Source: Legionella taurinensis
GTDB taxonomy: Bacteria; Pseudomonadota; Gammaproteobacteria; Legionellales; Legionellaceae
Length of the DNA stretch: 64,000 nt
Direction: 5' to 3'
NCBI RefSeq assembly: GCF_900452865.1
Contig: NZ_UGOZ01000001.1
Location: forward strand, 2,542,001 to 2,606,000
In this document: positions 39,001-48,162 of the stretch, one piece after another
Layout of the letters: each line of letters opens with the position of its first letter
Position numbering within the stretch: the stretch's first letter is position 1
The notes under the pieces: model-generated
Seen by the model: only the letters and a program-made list of their open reading frames with translations
What the model was told of the DNA's origin: nothing
Databases searched by the model: none
Translations under genes and position numbers: made by a program

Positions 39001-42000
39001 TACGGTAAACCAGCTAAAACAGGTCGATGCGGAAACCCTTAAACAGCTCGGCGCTCTTTACAGTACCCCCACTTACCCGAGGCTCTCGGAACTGGCCCAG
39101 ATTACCTTATCCGTATCGCCTGATATGGACGCGCTTAAGAGAAAATATGATCTGGATCCTTTTGGCAAACGCGACACGGCGAAAACCCTGGATGAGCACT
39201 TTGATGCCAGTGAAGTGATCAATTACCTCAACAATCTCCAGGACATGAACTACGGTCGTCCGATGCTGCTTAGCCAGCGTCAACAGCTGCAGAAGTGGTT
39301 TTTGTACATTAACGGTATTGGCAAAGACTTCGGTATTCCAATCATTGAAAATGGCAAAACCTCCGCTCAACTTAAAGCCGTCAAGGACATGTCTCATAAA
39401 GAGATTCATGACCTTCTGGATTATTATAAAAGTCGGTTAAAAGAAGGCAGCGGAGCGACGGATGACCAGCGTCTTAAGGCCAGACTGGAAGTCATCGCCT
39501 TGCTGCGTGAAGTGATGTATCGCGCCACAGGCAACATGCCACGACCAACCCAAATCATGTATCTGCTGCTTTCCATGCAGACCAGTCAGAATCTAGTTGG
39601 GGAAATTAAAACCGGTGAAGGGAAGTCCATGACCGCCGCCTTAGCGGCTGCCTTGGCCAATCTCGAAGGCAAAACCGTTGATATTTGTACAGCGAACAGC
39701 TTCCTGGCATCTGAAGGATTGGAAGAAAACCACGCATTCTTTAACTACTTGGGCATGCCGGTGAAACTCATCACGGCCAAATCCGGCTTTGATGATTACC
39801 AGGCCAATGCCATACACTACTCCAGCATGTCCGATGTGGCGCTCTACCGCTCCAAGATGCAGCTGGAAGGTAAAGTGTTCCCCGACAATTGTGCCTTGAT
39901 CGCCGATGAAGTGGATTTTTCCACCCTGGATGACAGCACCCGTTATCGTTACGCCACGACGCTTGATGCCAGCACTGATCCGTATAAAAGCCCCTACACC
40001 TGGATTTATGAAGCCTTAATTAATTTTACTGATGCACAGACCATCCCCCGAAGTGATGCCGATCTTCAAGCGCTGGCCAAAGCCTGGCTCAGAAATGCGG
40101 CCAAATCCAAAGAAGAAAAGCAGCAGTTGAAAAAACTCGAAGAACAACCTGAACTTTACCAGAAACGCCTAGAAGGCTGGTTGATCGCCGCTGGAAAAAC
40201 CAAACACTTAATCGACCAGGAAGAAACCAAATTTAGAGTCGTGACCCTCGCGCATCCGAAGTTCGGTCAGGTCTCCAAAGCCTGTATTCTGACCGGTGGA
40301 CGGCCTAATATTGATGCCGAATTCAGTAATGGCATCCAGCAGTTTCTGCATGTTCGCCTGCGCCAAAAGTACCGTGATGCCATAGACGATGGCACCAAGC
40401 CCGATTTTCTGGTTGAGCCTGAAAAAACCTACGTGACCTCGTTAAACAGTCGCTTGTTAATGAGCACTTATCAACGGATCCTGGGGATGACCGGAACGGC
40501 AGGGTCGAAGAAAGAAATCATTGAGCAATACGCCAAATACGGCTTTCGCTTTGCCGGGATTCCAAAATTCACCAAATCCAATCTGCGGCATTTAGACCCC
40601 CTGCTCACCCAGGCTAAATACCTTGATGATCCGGAGGCGGAGGAGCAGGAGCACATTCAACTCATCGTCAAAGACGTTTTGCGGTATATTCGCAGTCAGC
40701 CCGATGGGTTATGCGGTCCTGTATTAATTCAGTGTCCTGATAAAACACAGGGCGAGAAAATTTATCAGGCGCTGCATGACGCCATTGAAGCCGCCCCTGA
40801 AAAATACAAACATAAGCTAAACCCTGATTTCCTGCAGCGTTTTTACAGCAGTGAAAAACCCACTGCCAAGGAGCGAAACGACGAAGAAAAACTATTTAAG
40901 GATAAAGCGGGGCTGGATGGCGTCATTACTATTTCGTCGGTTTTTGATCGCGGCACCGACATTAAACCGACTCACGCCAATGGCCTTTACGCCATTCAAA
41001 CCAGCGCGGATACCGCTCCTCATTCCACCGAAGATTTAGAGCGGGCTTTACAGCAAAAATCCGGCCGGCCGGCTCGTAAAGGGCAACCCGGTTTTACGCG
41101 CATGATTCTTCGTCGCAGCGAATTTAAAGAAGTCTATGCGGATTCGCCGAAAAAACTGCGTAACCTTAAAGAAACAATTCAGGAAGTGGAAAGAGCCATT
41201 GCCCTGTTGAACAACATCCGCAATAAGCCGCGTTCAGAAGACCGGGATTTGCGCGAATCGTTTGATGGCATTAAGGATCTCATTTATCAGGAGTTCTTCA
41301 ATTTTATCACCCAGATTCATGCCACCTCCGCTACGAAAGCCAGCAAAAAGGCGATTATCAATCAATTACTGGGGCAATGGAATGTACTCCTTGGCAACAT
41401 CGATAATTATTGGGAAACATTGGAGCATAACCCGGCTCTGCAAGGGAAAAATACCGCGAAAATTACCCGTCTTGCTGAATTTGCTGCAAGAGAATGGAAT
41501 GAGTATGCGCAACAAGACGGCATGCTGAGAGCCCATTTGCTCAAATGGGCAACACACAACAAAATTACCATTGACCTCCCCGAAGAAAGGACGCTGGATG
41601 ACATCGGCTTGATCGATCAGATTACCATCCGACATGCGCCTCTGGGTACGCATTACGTGAAGCGAACCCAGCTTCACGGTCAATTGTTCCCTGTTGCACC
41701 CGCAGCGGTTTACGCCGATATGATGGACATAGAGGCCGACTCGACAACAGAATTGAAGACTGTGGCTGAGGACGCCAGAAGTCAGGCAATCACTGCCGTG
41801 ATTCGGCGACAATTGGAATGGCTCAGTACCCCGGCCTATCAACAGCAGTTAGCCGGCAAATTCACGCTCGACGCGGCTGCTCCGTTAAAGGATAAAGTTC
41901 AAACAATCATGGCGGCCATGCTTTATCTCCGTTATAAAGCTTATCGTTCAGGTAACTCGGTGGGCTATGCCAGATTCAGCAACGCCTGCGAAGAATTTAT

Positions 42001-43573
42001 CAATCAAATGATCTGGAGCAGGTCAGACCAGTATATTGAAGCCGTGGCCAAGGCTCAGCAAGAACATTTTGTCATTTTGACCGCCCATCGCGGCGAGCAT
42101 GAAAAGCAGAAAACATTGTATCTGCCCGTGATAATGGCAGAAAACCTCCGGCTCCTACCCGAATCCACGGGCAAATGGAAAAAAGACTCCTTCGCGCACT
42201 GGTGGGCCGAGTCTCCTTCCAATATGCGTGGTCAAGCCATTGAATGGCTGACCTCTTACCGTGATCATTGGTGGAAACGCAGCTGGGTTAGCGGCGATCG
42301 CAAAGACATTGTCACAAAGCTTCTGCTCGATTTAAATAACGACACGTTAAGCGCTGCCGAGATTTTACAGGCTATTCACCAAGCAAAATCACAATTGCTC
42401 AGCGATGACATAAAGCACAAACGCCATTTAGGCAGCGGTTCAAACGGGCGTTTGTATAACTATTTAAATGAGCTTGAAGTCAGGATTCACGCCGCCATGC
42501 CGCCTGAAGAGATTGACGCCAATAGAAAAACCGAGTTTGATGCCGTAGCGGATGTGCTGGCAGCGTATGTTGATAATGAGCGACTCCCTGCCCAAAGCAA
42601 AGAAAAGGTTAAAAAATTATCAGAATTTTTAACCGCTTACCGCGCAGTGAATCCGTCCAATAAAAAGAACAGTCTCATCATTTATAAACAGCTTCTTGAT
42701 TTATTTGAGTACATTGCGTCTCTCCCTGGGGAGGATGAGGATTTACAGGCCTTGCAGGAGTATTGCCGCTATGCAAGAAATCGACTGGTTTATTATTTTT
42801 ACCAGGGAGAAGAATCCAGCACATTGAACAGGCCGCGTTCAATTGAGGTATACCAGGCGTTAACATACGCCGGAACCGCCTTTTTCCATAATCAGACGGG
42901 CAATGAGAAACCGCCGGTACTTCAGCTGCCTCCAAAGCAATTTAAGTACACGAATCAGACGATTGAGTTTGTTTCAAAGGATCCCCAGGTGATCAATCAA
43001 GGGATGCATTACCCGTTTTTCACCCAGGTAAACCAGGCGTCAACGTACAGGGAATTAATGGCCTACCTTGAACGATTCATCGTGGAAAAATCATTGCAGG
43101 ACACCCGCATTCAATTTAAAAAAATAGAGCTTGGTGATTGCGCGCTTTTTAATCCTGGATTTACACTGACAGTTCATGCGCTGATTGATGACAAGCCAGT
43201 CGAGGTCGAATTTAATCTGGATATGAAATCGGGCGCCATGTACGCCCCCATGGAGTCACTTTATGAACTGGACGAATCCCTGGATCACGATAAGGAATTA
43301 AAGGAACTGACTGAACAAACAGAAGCCATCAAGTCTCGTTGGGCGCAACAGAAGTCGGAAGGGGTGGTGCTGCTTACTGAAATCAGAGAAGCGCTGGATA
43401 AGCTTAATCCCTCCGTGAAAGAGCAGGTCGAAGAAGACTACAAAGTGGCTCGCGCTGAAGCGAATTTGCAGAGTGAAGAGCGACCCGACCCGAATACCTA
43501 TTTTGGCGAGCGATTAAAGGAAATTAAAAAACAAGAGCACTTTTCACCGAATAAATTACCACACAAGTCTTGA
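33056..43573 (+). CDS. Giant protein: CE-clan (ULP/SUMO-protease-like) domain fused to SecA-type ATPase motor
   Basis: 3505 residues in one unbroken frame; no signal peptide. (1) About 190-380: CE-clan protease-like domain with W197 in DEWLTDVDIQRQL, H267-W268 in GNHWARILVEVD, D290 in VKYTDEL, Q347 and C353 in QEQRDGFTCGY. Q lies six residues before C, as in ULP/SENP enzymes. (2) About 400-800: alpha/beta segments suggesting leucine-rich-like repeats. (3) 823-837: VQ/polyQ linker, then an acidic stretch. (4) About 850-2080: mainly helical, unrecognised. (5) About 2130-2720: SecA-type DEAD motor with Walker A GEIKTGEGKSM (around 2182), DEVD from 2284, GMTGTA around 2478, DRGTDIK from 2631 and SGRPARKGQ from 2669. 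The SecA segment between DEVD and GMTGTA is also recognisable (SNGIQQFLHVRL). (6) C-terminal 780 residues helical. A bona fide SecA is ruled out by size and architecture. Probable host-directed effector or toxin; role unknown. Confidence 0.8.
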   Translation: MFFDTPDTESRTHLLISRMVQLQQAIAQNKISPEELATIARLSPATLEKKTRDLKKLDTANPLDNAIKTLLEILNQADPGLIYADAKLIEGLKRFDTEHADYLPLSPLAVENEQTLAIHLSDFAIFYDVFIQHMQSNKIPGDLGDTYNLTLDTLAARTRWLQWKSERPIRMNFNAERADYPGLFEKFLAGRLRKDEWLTDVDIQRQLKILGTPDCHIIPFTEDDLGLALHFAREQHQHDEPLTPYVIPLIVNLGEDGHSRIDSRGNHWARILVEVDPTDKPVKIRVKYTDELQLHEASKKKIAATLKNALKYHNQIGSYASKDTVKFYTAFPDCTDPEITVTGTQEQRDGFTCGYRALRGIIQDLIDAGVIQNHGIYQEFTECKDASSLRDFVYRSLLGQQLISQEMRTALTSLVSESDFEEQDADQYRVKPVLVEGQLLAFALNRGRQPVPKGKLDSKHLEALVVLNTDKARLKDLPAIKAVAQSQGNLTLNLEEILTDQENAELVLDVLFETIGNNAALKQITLTGTEKLNQQFIKDNIDKLTLGIELVAEDPVLSDYLMLVNTRNALLAHFNIKPSAQKLPWDALFEAMLFQTPDKPTQGRFEWFVGSLSLADKNALQLGTPGFVKLLEYIANNQSRFEDGAFDYHTFSMRDAQALGYVITDLGMLTALRDHLQSATPFLPFRQFSFAITDLSHIDQDALLDVLSDILRRMPPEGIQRLEIVSSSLAPLKPETVQALIDLISAGPYATVITFSAPDRTPSKIADKLEELENAGLKNQKRGLSSREHEKTTARADVPNVTLGKIGKAIFQGDLGTLSTEIQVQQQQQQQVQQQVQTSLDDNNLPEEDEVEDELFSIYTGADELLTRGTIGKLEEFIKARHPHLSPEQCWDMITGEEAGLFKYGIKKISVSAARMLIEHLQDVQYGLHPDNLPRGFELQNDADGNVVLAYSAFDAAINPNESPLTIQFSKPLLPNDWAGNALQFINHEQAKHLYDAVIAKLKAPRPSLEDCIRHFFYLKDDTVKLSIQQRLTILQAFISAQDPEAAGKLQALLQGVFGNTLTEKNINALSEVFFDKGVPGLLQLLSTLQELKAIKGDAFFASFKACFIDSSQNLNELLQENNLAAIQKLMAFSTAQATWWLALTEQHTSNIGYSPDPKQAEEDGFTHVKQERHPGARWANLAELAEGFSYFCGQLEEVSPGLHLTEYCPFLTGVADMRVALDRLLSVILPNAHDINEQFYEALPGLSLNGLGPFYASRYEGYKLVTPSMTLNLGSFTGKAKLDVRFSEKGFVYRCDKVNIGANLADGAVGDDSAKQLAIFLRYIATFNHRAPVKRYQEAFELIDDNIQNNNYFNGKESLLLLIAVFGTGKRGKQFQKSDIKTLVNWINLYKDTSKDENSFQLMNIRVMVNAWRGMRMSPIRPTLAEIVTISKQAQNTKQPAQVISMIQELVAAYDEDAQDYIETLTLLCQNPRAIELSLFQEVMRELEGLNNRELKKIADAKAQVLTDHRSLRVSTTRLIAVCTNEGLDEENADKKIRELYEAVTQCLNTHGDQTTHDLLELLGHIDVKSKALPSLDQLIAIVRDVAAKEKPEYSTLEQTVKAALPKDCTIQLEQVIAAPVESGGNLQTIIAKYMSEILNELASFKGLIENELGEGFFKMLATPEGPHALIKGLNKMGKFSGFLGDVVKGKITGVMTNVYNTVINDGIANVGIRDEATRARLAKIINNKMNHPVKKADFDAFIGLYAGELDSLSKLLGDLQRIHKTWPSDLRSVIAAFDESPSLKEYPLVYLAKITGALVSGFNPNDPFPTNLLRQFLAFNDPSEQTLKAIAALIDTVFDPDKQKTWSDQEKQAVCELGLAYCHRKPDNILNYLTAILELRSNNSELFIQKLHILAANQDIGLKGLIKNINLVEGLNNPALTQSVFSFFTQSKAADFSAFIEAANDLDQVKMALIMSIALRAAEKEQGELDSKYDQKLLVDTVNQLKQVDAETLKQLGALYSTPTYPRLSELAQITLSVSPDMDALKRKYDLDPFGKRDTAKTLDEHFDASEVINYLNNLQDMNYGRPMLLSQRQQLQKWFLYINGIGKDFGIPIIENGKTSAQLKAVKDMSHKEIHDLLDYYKSRLKEGSGATDDQRLKARLEVIALLREVMYRATGNMPRPTQIMYLLLSMQTSQNLVGEIKTGEGKSMTAALAAALANLEGKTVDICTANSFLASEGLEENHAFFNYLGMPVKLITAKSGFDDYQANAIHYSSMSDVALYRSKMQLEGKVFPDNCALIADEVDFSTLDDSTRYRYATTLDASTDPYKSPYTWIYEALINFTDAQTIPRSDADLQALAKAWLRNAAKSKEEKQQLKKLEEQPELYQKRLEGWLIAAGKTKHLIDQEETKFRVVTLAHPKFGQVSKACILTGGRPNIDAEFSNGIQQFLHVRLRQKYRDAIDDGTKPDFLVEPEKTYVTSLNSRLLMSTYQRILGMTGTAGSKKEIIEQYAKYGFRFAGIPKFTKSNLRHLDPLLTQAKYLDDPEAEEQEHIQLIVKDVLRYIRSQPDGLCGPVLIQCPDKTQGEKIYQALHDAIEAAPEKYKHKLNPDFLQRFYSSEKPTAKERNDEEKLFKDKAGLDGVITISSVFDRGTDIKPTHANGLYAIQTSADTAPHSTEDLERALQQKSGRPARKGQPGFTRMILRRSEFKEVYADSPKKLRNLKETIQEVERAIALLNNIRNKPRSEDRDLRESFDGIKDLIYQEFFNFITQIHATSATKASKKAIINQLLGQWNVLLGNIDNYWETLEHNPALQGKNTAKITRLAEFAAREWNEYAQQDGMLRAHLLKWATHNKITIDLPEERTLDDIGLIDQITIRHAPLGTHYVKRTQLHGQLFPVAPAAVYADMMDIEADSTTELKTVAEDARSQAITAVIRRQLEWLSTPAYQQQLAGKFTLDAAAPLKDKVQTIMAAMLYLRYKAYRSGNSVGYARFSNACEEFINQMIWSRSDQYIEAVAKAQQEHFVILTAHRGEHEKQKTLYLPVIMAENLRLLPESTGKWKKDSFAHWWAESPSNMRGQAIEWLTSYRDHWWKRSWVSGDRKDIVTKLLLDLNNDTLSAAEILQAIHQAKSQLLSDDIKHKRHLGSGSNGRLYNYLNELEVRIHAAMPPEEIDANRKTEFDAVADVLAAYVDNERLPAQSKEKVKKLSEFLTAYRAVNPSNKKNSLIIYKQLLDLFEYIASLPGEDEDLQALQEYCRYARNRLVYYFYQGEESSTLNRPRSIEVYQALTYAGTAFFHNQTGNEKPPVLQLPPKQFKYTNQTIEFVSKDPQVINQGMHYPFFTQVNQASTYRELMAYLERFIVEKSLQDTRIQFKKIELGDCALFNPGFTLTVHALIDDKPVEVEFNLDMKSGAMYAPMESLYELDESLDHDKELKELTEQTEAIKSRWAQQKSEGVVLLTEIREALDKLNPSVKEQVEEDYKVARAEANLQSEERPDPNTYFGERLKEIKKQEHFSPNKLPHKS

Positions 43574-43606
43574 TTATTGTACAATTTTTAAATTTTGGAG
43601 TCATAC

Positions 43607-43921
43607 ATGGAAAATGGAATAATTACAAAAAAACGGCTGACGCTGGAGACGTTCATGAAAAATGTGGATGTCACACGCGAACAGGCGATTGATCAATCCA
43701 TTCTCATCAGGAAGGCAATTGCCCATTCAGAAAAACAAAAAAAAGAATACCCTGGCAAAAAGGAAGCGATTGAAAACCAATTGAAAAAATATGATGAGCT
43801 GCTTAAACAGCTGTTGACTGTCATTGACGAAATCAATGCGCACTCTCCTGACTATCAACACTCCATGATACTCCTTGAAGAAGCTGAACGTGGGAATCCT
43901 CAAGCGCCTACGGTACGATGA
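43607..43921 (+). CDS. Small helical protein co-encoded with the giant SecA-motor protein
   Basis: 104 residues from the ATG at 43607, which is preceded by TTGGAG. It is highly charged and predicted almost wholly helical, with a coiled-coil-like core (YPGKKEAIENQLKKYDELLK). It begins 33 bases after the giant gene's stop with no terminator between, so the two are likely one transcript. A chaperone, antidote or partner role is possible but rests on position only. No family recognised. Confidence 0.65.
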   Translation: MENGIITKKRLTLETFMKNVDVTREQAIDQSILIRKAIAHSEKQKKEYPGKKEAIENQLKKYDELLKQLLTVIDEINAHSPDYQHSMILLEEAERGNPQAPTVR

Positions 43922-44157
43922 CTGTGATCAGCCTGTGAAATCAGGCCGGTTGGTTGAATTATTTACTGATGATTTTTTTAATCGAAGCCGGGATTATGTC
44001 AACAAACTAAGTAAAATCACGTTGCCGCCAGGGAAGGCAGCCTCTCCAACCGCATTTCTATAAAACTGCCATCTGGTGATGAGTACTACAGACAGGCGCA
44101 TAGCCATTCTGTCCTCCATATGAGATAATTACCTTTTGACCCTTTTTAGCCTTGCCT

Positions 44158-45633
44158 ATGTTGTCTTTACGCCATGCCCTATTGTCTTTTCTGGTTTATC
44201 AATCATCCTGCTTCGCTCATGTCAATCAGTATGTTGATGCAATCAAGCACGATCCCAATTCGCTTTATGCCTTTTTCAAAGCAATGCCCAAAGGCGGCGA
44301 ACTGCATTACCACCTCGCTGGCGGCGCTTATCCGGAAGCGATGTTGGCTGTGGCTGCTAAACACGACTATTGTCTTGATACCGCGACCTTTGCCATCAGC
44401 AAAACTACGGAAGCCTGCCGCGGTATTCCTGCCAGGGAATTAAGCCAGCATCCGGAAATCTATGCCAACACGGTACGCGCCTGGTCGATGAAAGATTTTA
44501 TTCCAGGTGCTGAGTCCGGCCATGATCATTTTTTTGCCTCCTTCATGAAATTTATCCCACTGGTGGCCAATCACGATGCCGAGTTATTGAGTGAAGTAAT
44601 GTTGCGGGCTGCCGATCAGCATGAACACTACATGGAAATAATGATTCTACCCGACAATGGGGCATCCATCGCTTTCGCCGATCCGTCGTTTACCTTAACC
44701 CAGATGGCGGCAATGAAAAAAAAGCTCCTGGCTAACCCGGGATTTATAGACACCATCAATAAAACAGTCAACAAATCCGATCATCTGCTTAACGAAGCTC
44801 AATCCTTTCTTCAGTGCAGGCAACAGCCTGATCAACCGGTTTGCGGATTGACAGTCCAGTTTCAGTATTATGTGTTAAGAGAACAAACCCTGGATAAAGT
44901 ATTTGCCCAGGCGCTGCATGGGTTTGAAGCCGCCTCGCGTTCCAAATCGCTGGTTGCTGTTAATCTGGTGCAGCCGGAAGACGGTTATTTGTCGTTAAGG
45001 GATTACCGTGGGCAGATGAAAATTTTTGAATTTCTGCATAAGAGCTACCCCGAAGTACCCATTGCCCTCCATGCCGGTGAATTGGCGCCGCAAGACGTCG
45101 TTCCGGCCGATACCCGTTTTCACATTCGCGACGCCATATTAGTCGGCAATGCCAGGCGTATCGGCCATGGCGTCGACATAGCCCATGAAGAGAATCCTGA
45201 CGAGATCATGCGCCTCTTAAAGGAAAAAAACATCGCCGTGGAAATTAATTTGATCAGTAATAAAGCCATTCTTGCGATTGAAGGTAAACAACACCCGCTT
45301 AATTACTACTTAAAACACCAGGTGCCTGTCGTCCTCTCCACTGACGATGAAGGCATTTTACGCACGGATTTAACCGCGCAGTACGTCGAAGCCGTATTAC
45401 ACCATCAACTGGATTACTCAACCCTTAAGCAGATTAACCGCAATGCCCTGACCTTCAGTTTCCTACCGGGAGAAAGTTTATGGAATCAGAGTCAGCCCGG
45501 TGTCAGCGTGCCGCAATGCAAGGATTTAAACAGCGCGTCATGCCTGACATTCATTCAAGGCAGCAAGAAGGCACAATTGCAGCGTCAACTGGAATTGCAA
45601 CTGGCGGCATTCGAAAAGCGGTATGATCAGTAA
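44158..45633 (+). CDS. Exported adenosine deaminase-family enzyme (ADGF-like)
   Basis: 491 residues from the ATG at 44158. The hydrophobic N-terminus (about 1-21, ending CFA) is a signal peptide. All zinc/catalytic motifs of adenosine deaminases are present: HYHLAGG (HxH, around 45), ALHAGEL, RRIGHGVD and STDDEG. The secretory signal and long N-terminal region before HxH resemble the extracellular ADGF/CECR1 group of eukaryotes rather than cytosolic bacterial Add. It would deaminate adenosine or a related purine in the periplasm or outside. It faces purA across a terminator; a shared purine theme may be coincidence. Confidence 0.87.
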   Translation: MLSLRHALLSFLVYQSSCFAHVNQYVDAIKHDPNSLYAFFKAMPKGGELHYHLAGGAYPEAMLAVAAKHDYCLDTATFAISKTTEACRGIPARELSQHPEIYANTVRAWSMKDFIPGAESGHDHFFASFMKFIPLVANHDAELLSEVMLRAADQHEHYMEIMILPDNGASIAFADPSFTLTQMAAMKKKLLANPGFIDTINKTVNKSDHLLNEAQSFLQCRQQPDQPVCGLTVQFQYYVLREQTLDKVFAQALHGFEAASRSKSLVAVNLVQPEDGYLSLRDYRGQMKIFEFLHKSYPEVPIALHAGELAPQDVVPADTRFHIRDAILVGNARRIGHGVDIAHEENPDEIMRLLKEKNIAVEINLISNKAILAIEGKQHPLNYYLKHQVPVVLSTDDEGILRTDLTAQYVEAVLHHQLDYSTLKQINRNALTFSFLPGESLWNQSQPGVSVPQCKDLNSASCLTFIQGSKKAQLQRQLELQLAAFEKRYDQ

Positions 45634-45636
45634 GGG

Positions 45637-45668
45637 GGATTGGGCAACCCAAAGGAAGCCCAATCCTT
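45637..45668. terminator. Bidirectional terminator between the deaminase-family gene and purA
   Basis: Perfect 9-bp arms GGATTGGGC (45637-45645) and GCCCAATCC (45658-45666) with a 12-base loop lie between two convergent genes. T-runs are short. Confidence 0.6.
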
Positions 45669-45674
45669 AGCCTG

Positions 45675-46982
<1,308 letters not shown>

Positions 46983-47243
46983 TTACTCTGCAAATTGATG
47001 AACAACAGTGAGAAGCGTGACTCCCACCAACATGCTGATAAACCCGGCAATACGCAACACGACATCCTCTTTCTCGACAATCTTGCATAATAACTGCTTC
47101 CATCGCCCCGGTGAGCCGAACGGCATTATACCTTCCAGTACAAACATCAAGGCCAATGCGGAGAGAAAACTGACGATCACAACCACCGACTCCAATAAAA
47201 AAGGGTTAAGCATGCTTAACCCGATTTCAGCAAAATTTAACAT
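46983..47243 (-). CDS. DUF2065 family small membrane protein (YjeT-like)
   Basis: 86 residues if the ATG at 47243 is used; a start at 47270 inside hflC (9 residues longer, preceded by AAAAGG) or at a later methionine (MLNPFLLES) is also possible. Two hydrophobic helices are present, the first with ALALMFVLEGIMPFGSP, the DUF2065 motif. It sits between hflC and purA exactly as yjeT does in E. coli. Function unknown. Confidence 0.8.
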   Translation of the reverse strand: MLNFAEIGLSMLNPFLLESVVVIVSFLSALALMFVLEGIMPFGSPGRWKQLLCKIVEKEDVVLRIAGFISMLVGVTLLTVVHQFAE

Positions 47244-47247
47244 TATA

Positions 47248-48162
47248 TCAGTTTTTCTTAATTTCTCCATTACCTTTTAACATAGGATGCTTAAAGTAAG
47301 TAAAAAAGGAACTGCTTTGATCAAGAACAAGCAGATCGCGTTTGGTATTGAAACTGTTCTCATAGGCTTTCAAACTGCGGTAATAGGTAAAAAAGTCGCT
47401 GTTTTGCTGAAACGCTTTTGCGTAGATGCCGGCGGCCTCTGCCTGACCCTTGGCCCGGATTTCCTGGCCCTCGCTTTGGGCTGTAGCCAGCAATACGGTG
47501 ACCTGCGCATCCGCATTGGCTTTAATGGCCTCGGCTGCCGCATTACCATCCGCACGGTGACGATTGGCTATTTTCTGCATGTCGGCCCGCATGGACTGAT
47601 ACACTGAATTGCTGGTGGTGGGTGGCAGTTCAATGCCTTTAATCCGCACGTCAACCACAACGACCCCTAACTGGGAAGCCTGTTGCTGGGCTTTGGTGCG
47701 CAATACCTCCATGACATCATCCCGGCTGCCCGAAACAACATCGGCAATAAAGCGCTTACCAAATTCTGCACGGATAAAGGTATTGAGCTGTTGCTCAAGC
47801 AGGGTTTCCGCCTTGAATTCATTGCCGCCGGTGGCCTTGTAATAACGCGCCAGATTATCGATACGCCATTTGACAAAATAATCGACGATCACGTCTTTCT
47901 TTTCCTTTGTCACAATCCGGGACGATTTAATGTCGAGCGTCTGCAAACGCGTATCAAAAATACGCACGCTTTCAATAAAGGGTGTTTTCACATGCAAGCC
48001 CGGTCCTAATACTTTGACCTGACCACTTTTCCCTTCCTCAACCAACCGCCCCAACCGCAGCAGCAGGCCGTTCTCACCCTGAGTAATGGTAAATACACTG
48101 GCGAGAAACAGGATGAGTACAAAAAAGCCTAAAATTCCTAACGTCGTTTTCATTGCATTCAT
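47248..48162 (-). CDS. hflC: HflC, membrane-protease modulator
   Basis: 304 residues. One N-terminal membrane helix (about 5-26) precedes an SPFH/band-7 domain (about 27-210) and a coiled-coil region (AEAIKANADAQV and after). With HflK it forms the large periplasmic vault that encloses FtsH and controls its proteolysis. Its start overlaps the hflK stop (TAATG). Confidence 0.96.
   Translation of the reverse strand: MNAMKTTLGILGFFVLILFLASVFTITQGENGLLLRLGRLVEEGKSGQVKVLGPGLHVKTPFIESVRIFDTRLQTLDIKSSRIVTKEKKDVIVDYFVKWRIDNLARYYKATGGNEFKAETLLEQQLNTFIRAEFGKRFIADVVSGSRDDVMEVLRTKAQQQASQLGVVVVDVRIKGIELPPTTSNSVYQSMRADMQKIANRHRADGNAAAEAIKANADAQVTVLLATAQSEGQEIRAKGQAEAAGIYAKAFQQNSDFFTYYRSLKAYENSFNTKRDLLVLDQSSSFFTYFKHPMLKGNGEIKKN

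Noticed and set aside
33056-43573. Housekeeping secA
   Set aside because: Motor motifs match, but size (3505 against about 900 residues), the N-terminal protease-like domain and the lack of the zinc-finger C-terminus rule out the export ATPase itself.
43875-44063. 62-codon plus-strand ORF overlapping the end of the 104-residue gene
   Set aside because: It starts inside the upstream gene in another frame, has no ribosome binding site and no recognisable protein features.
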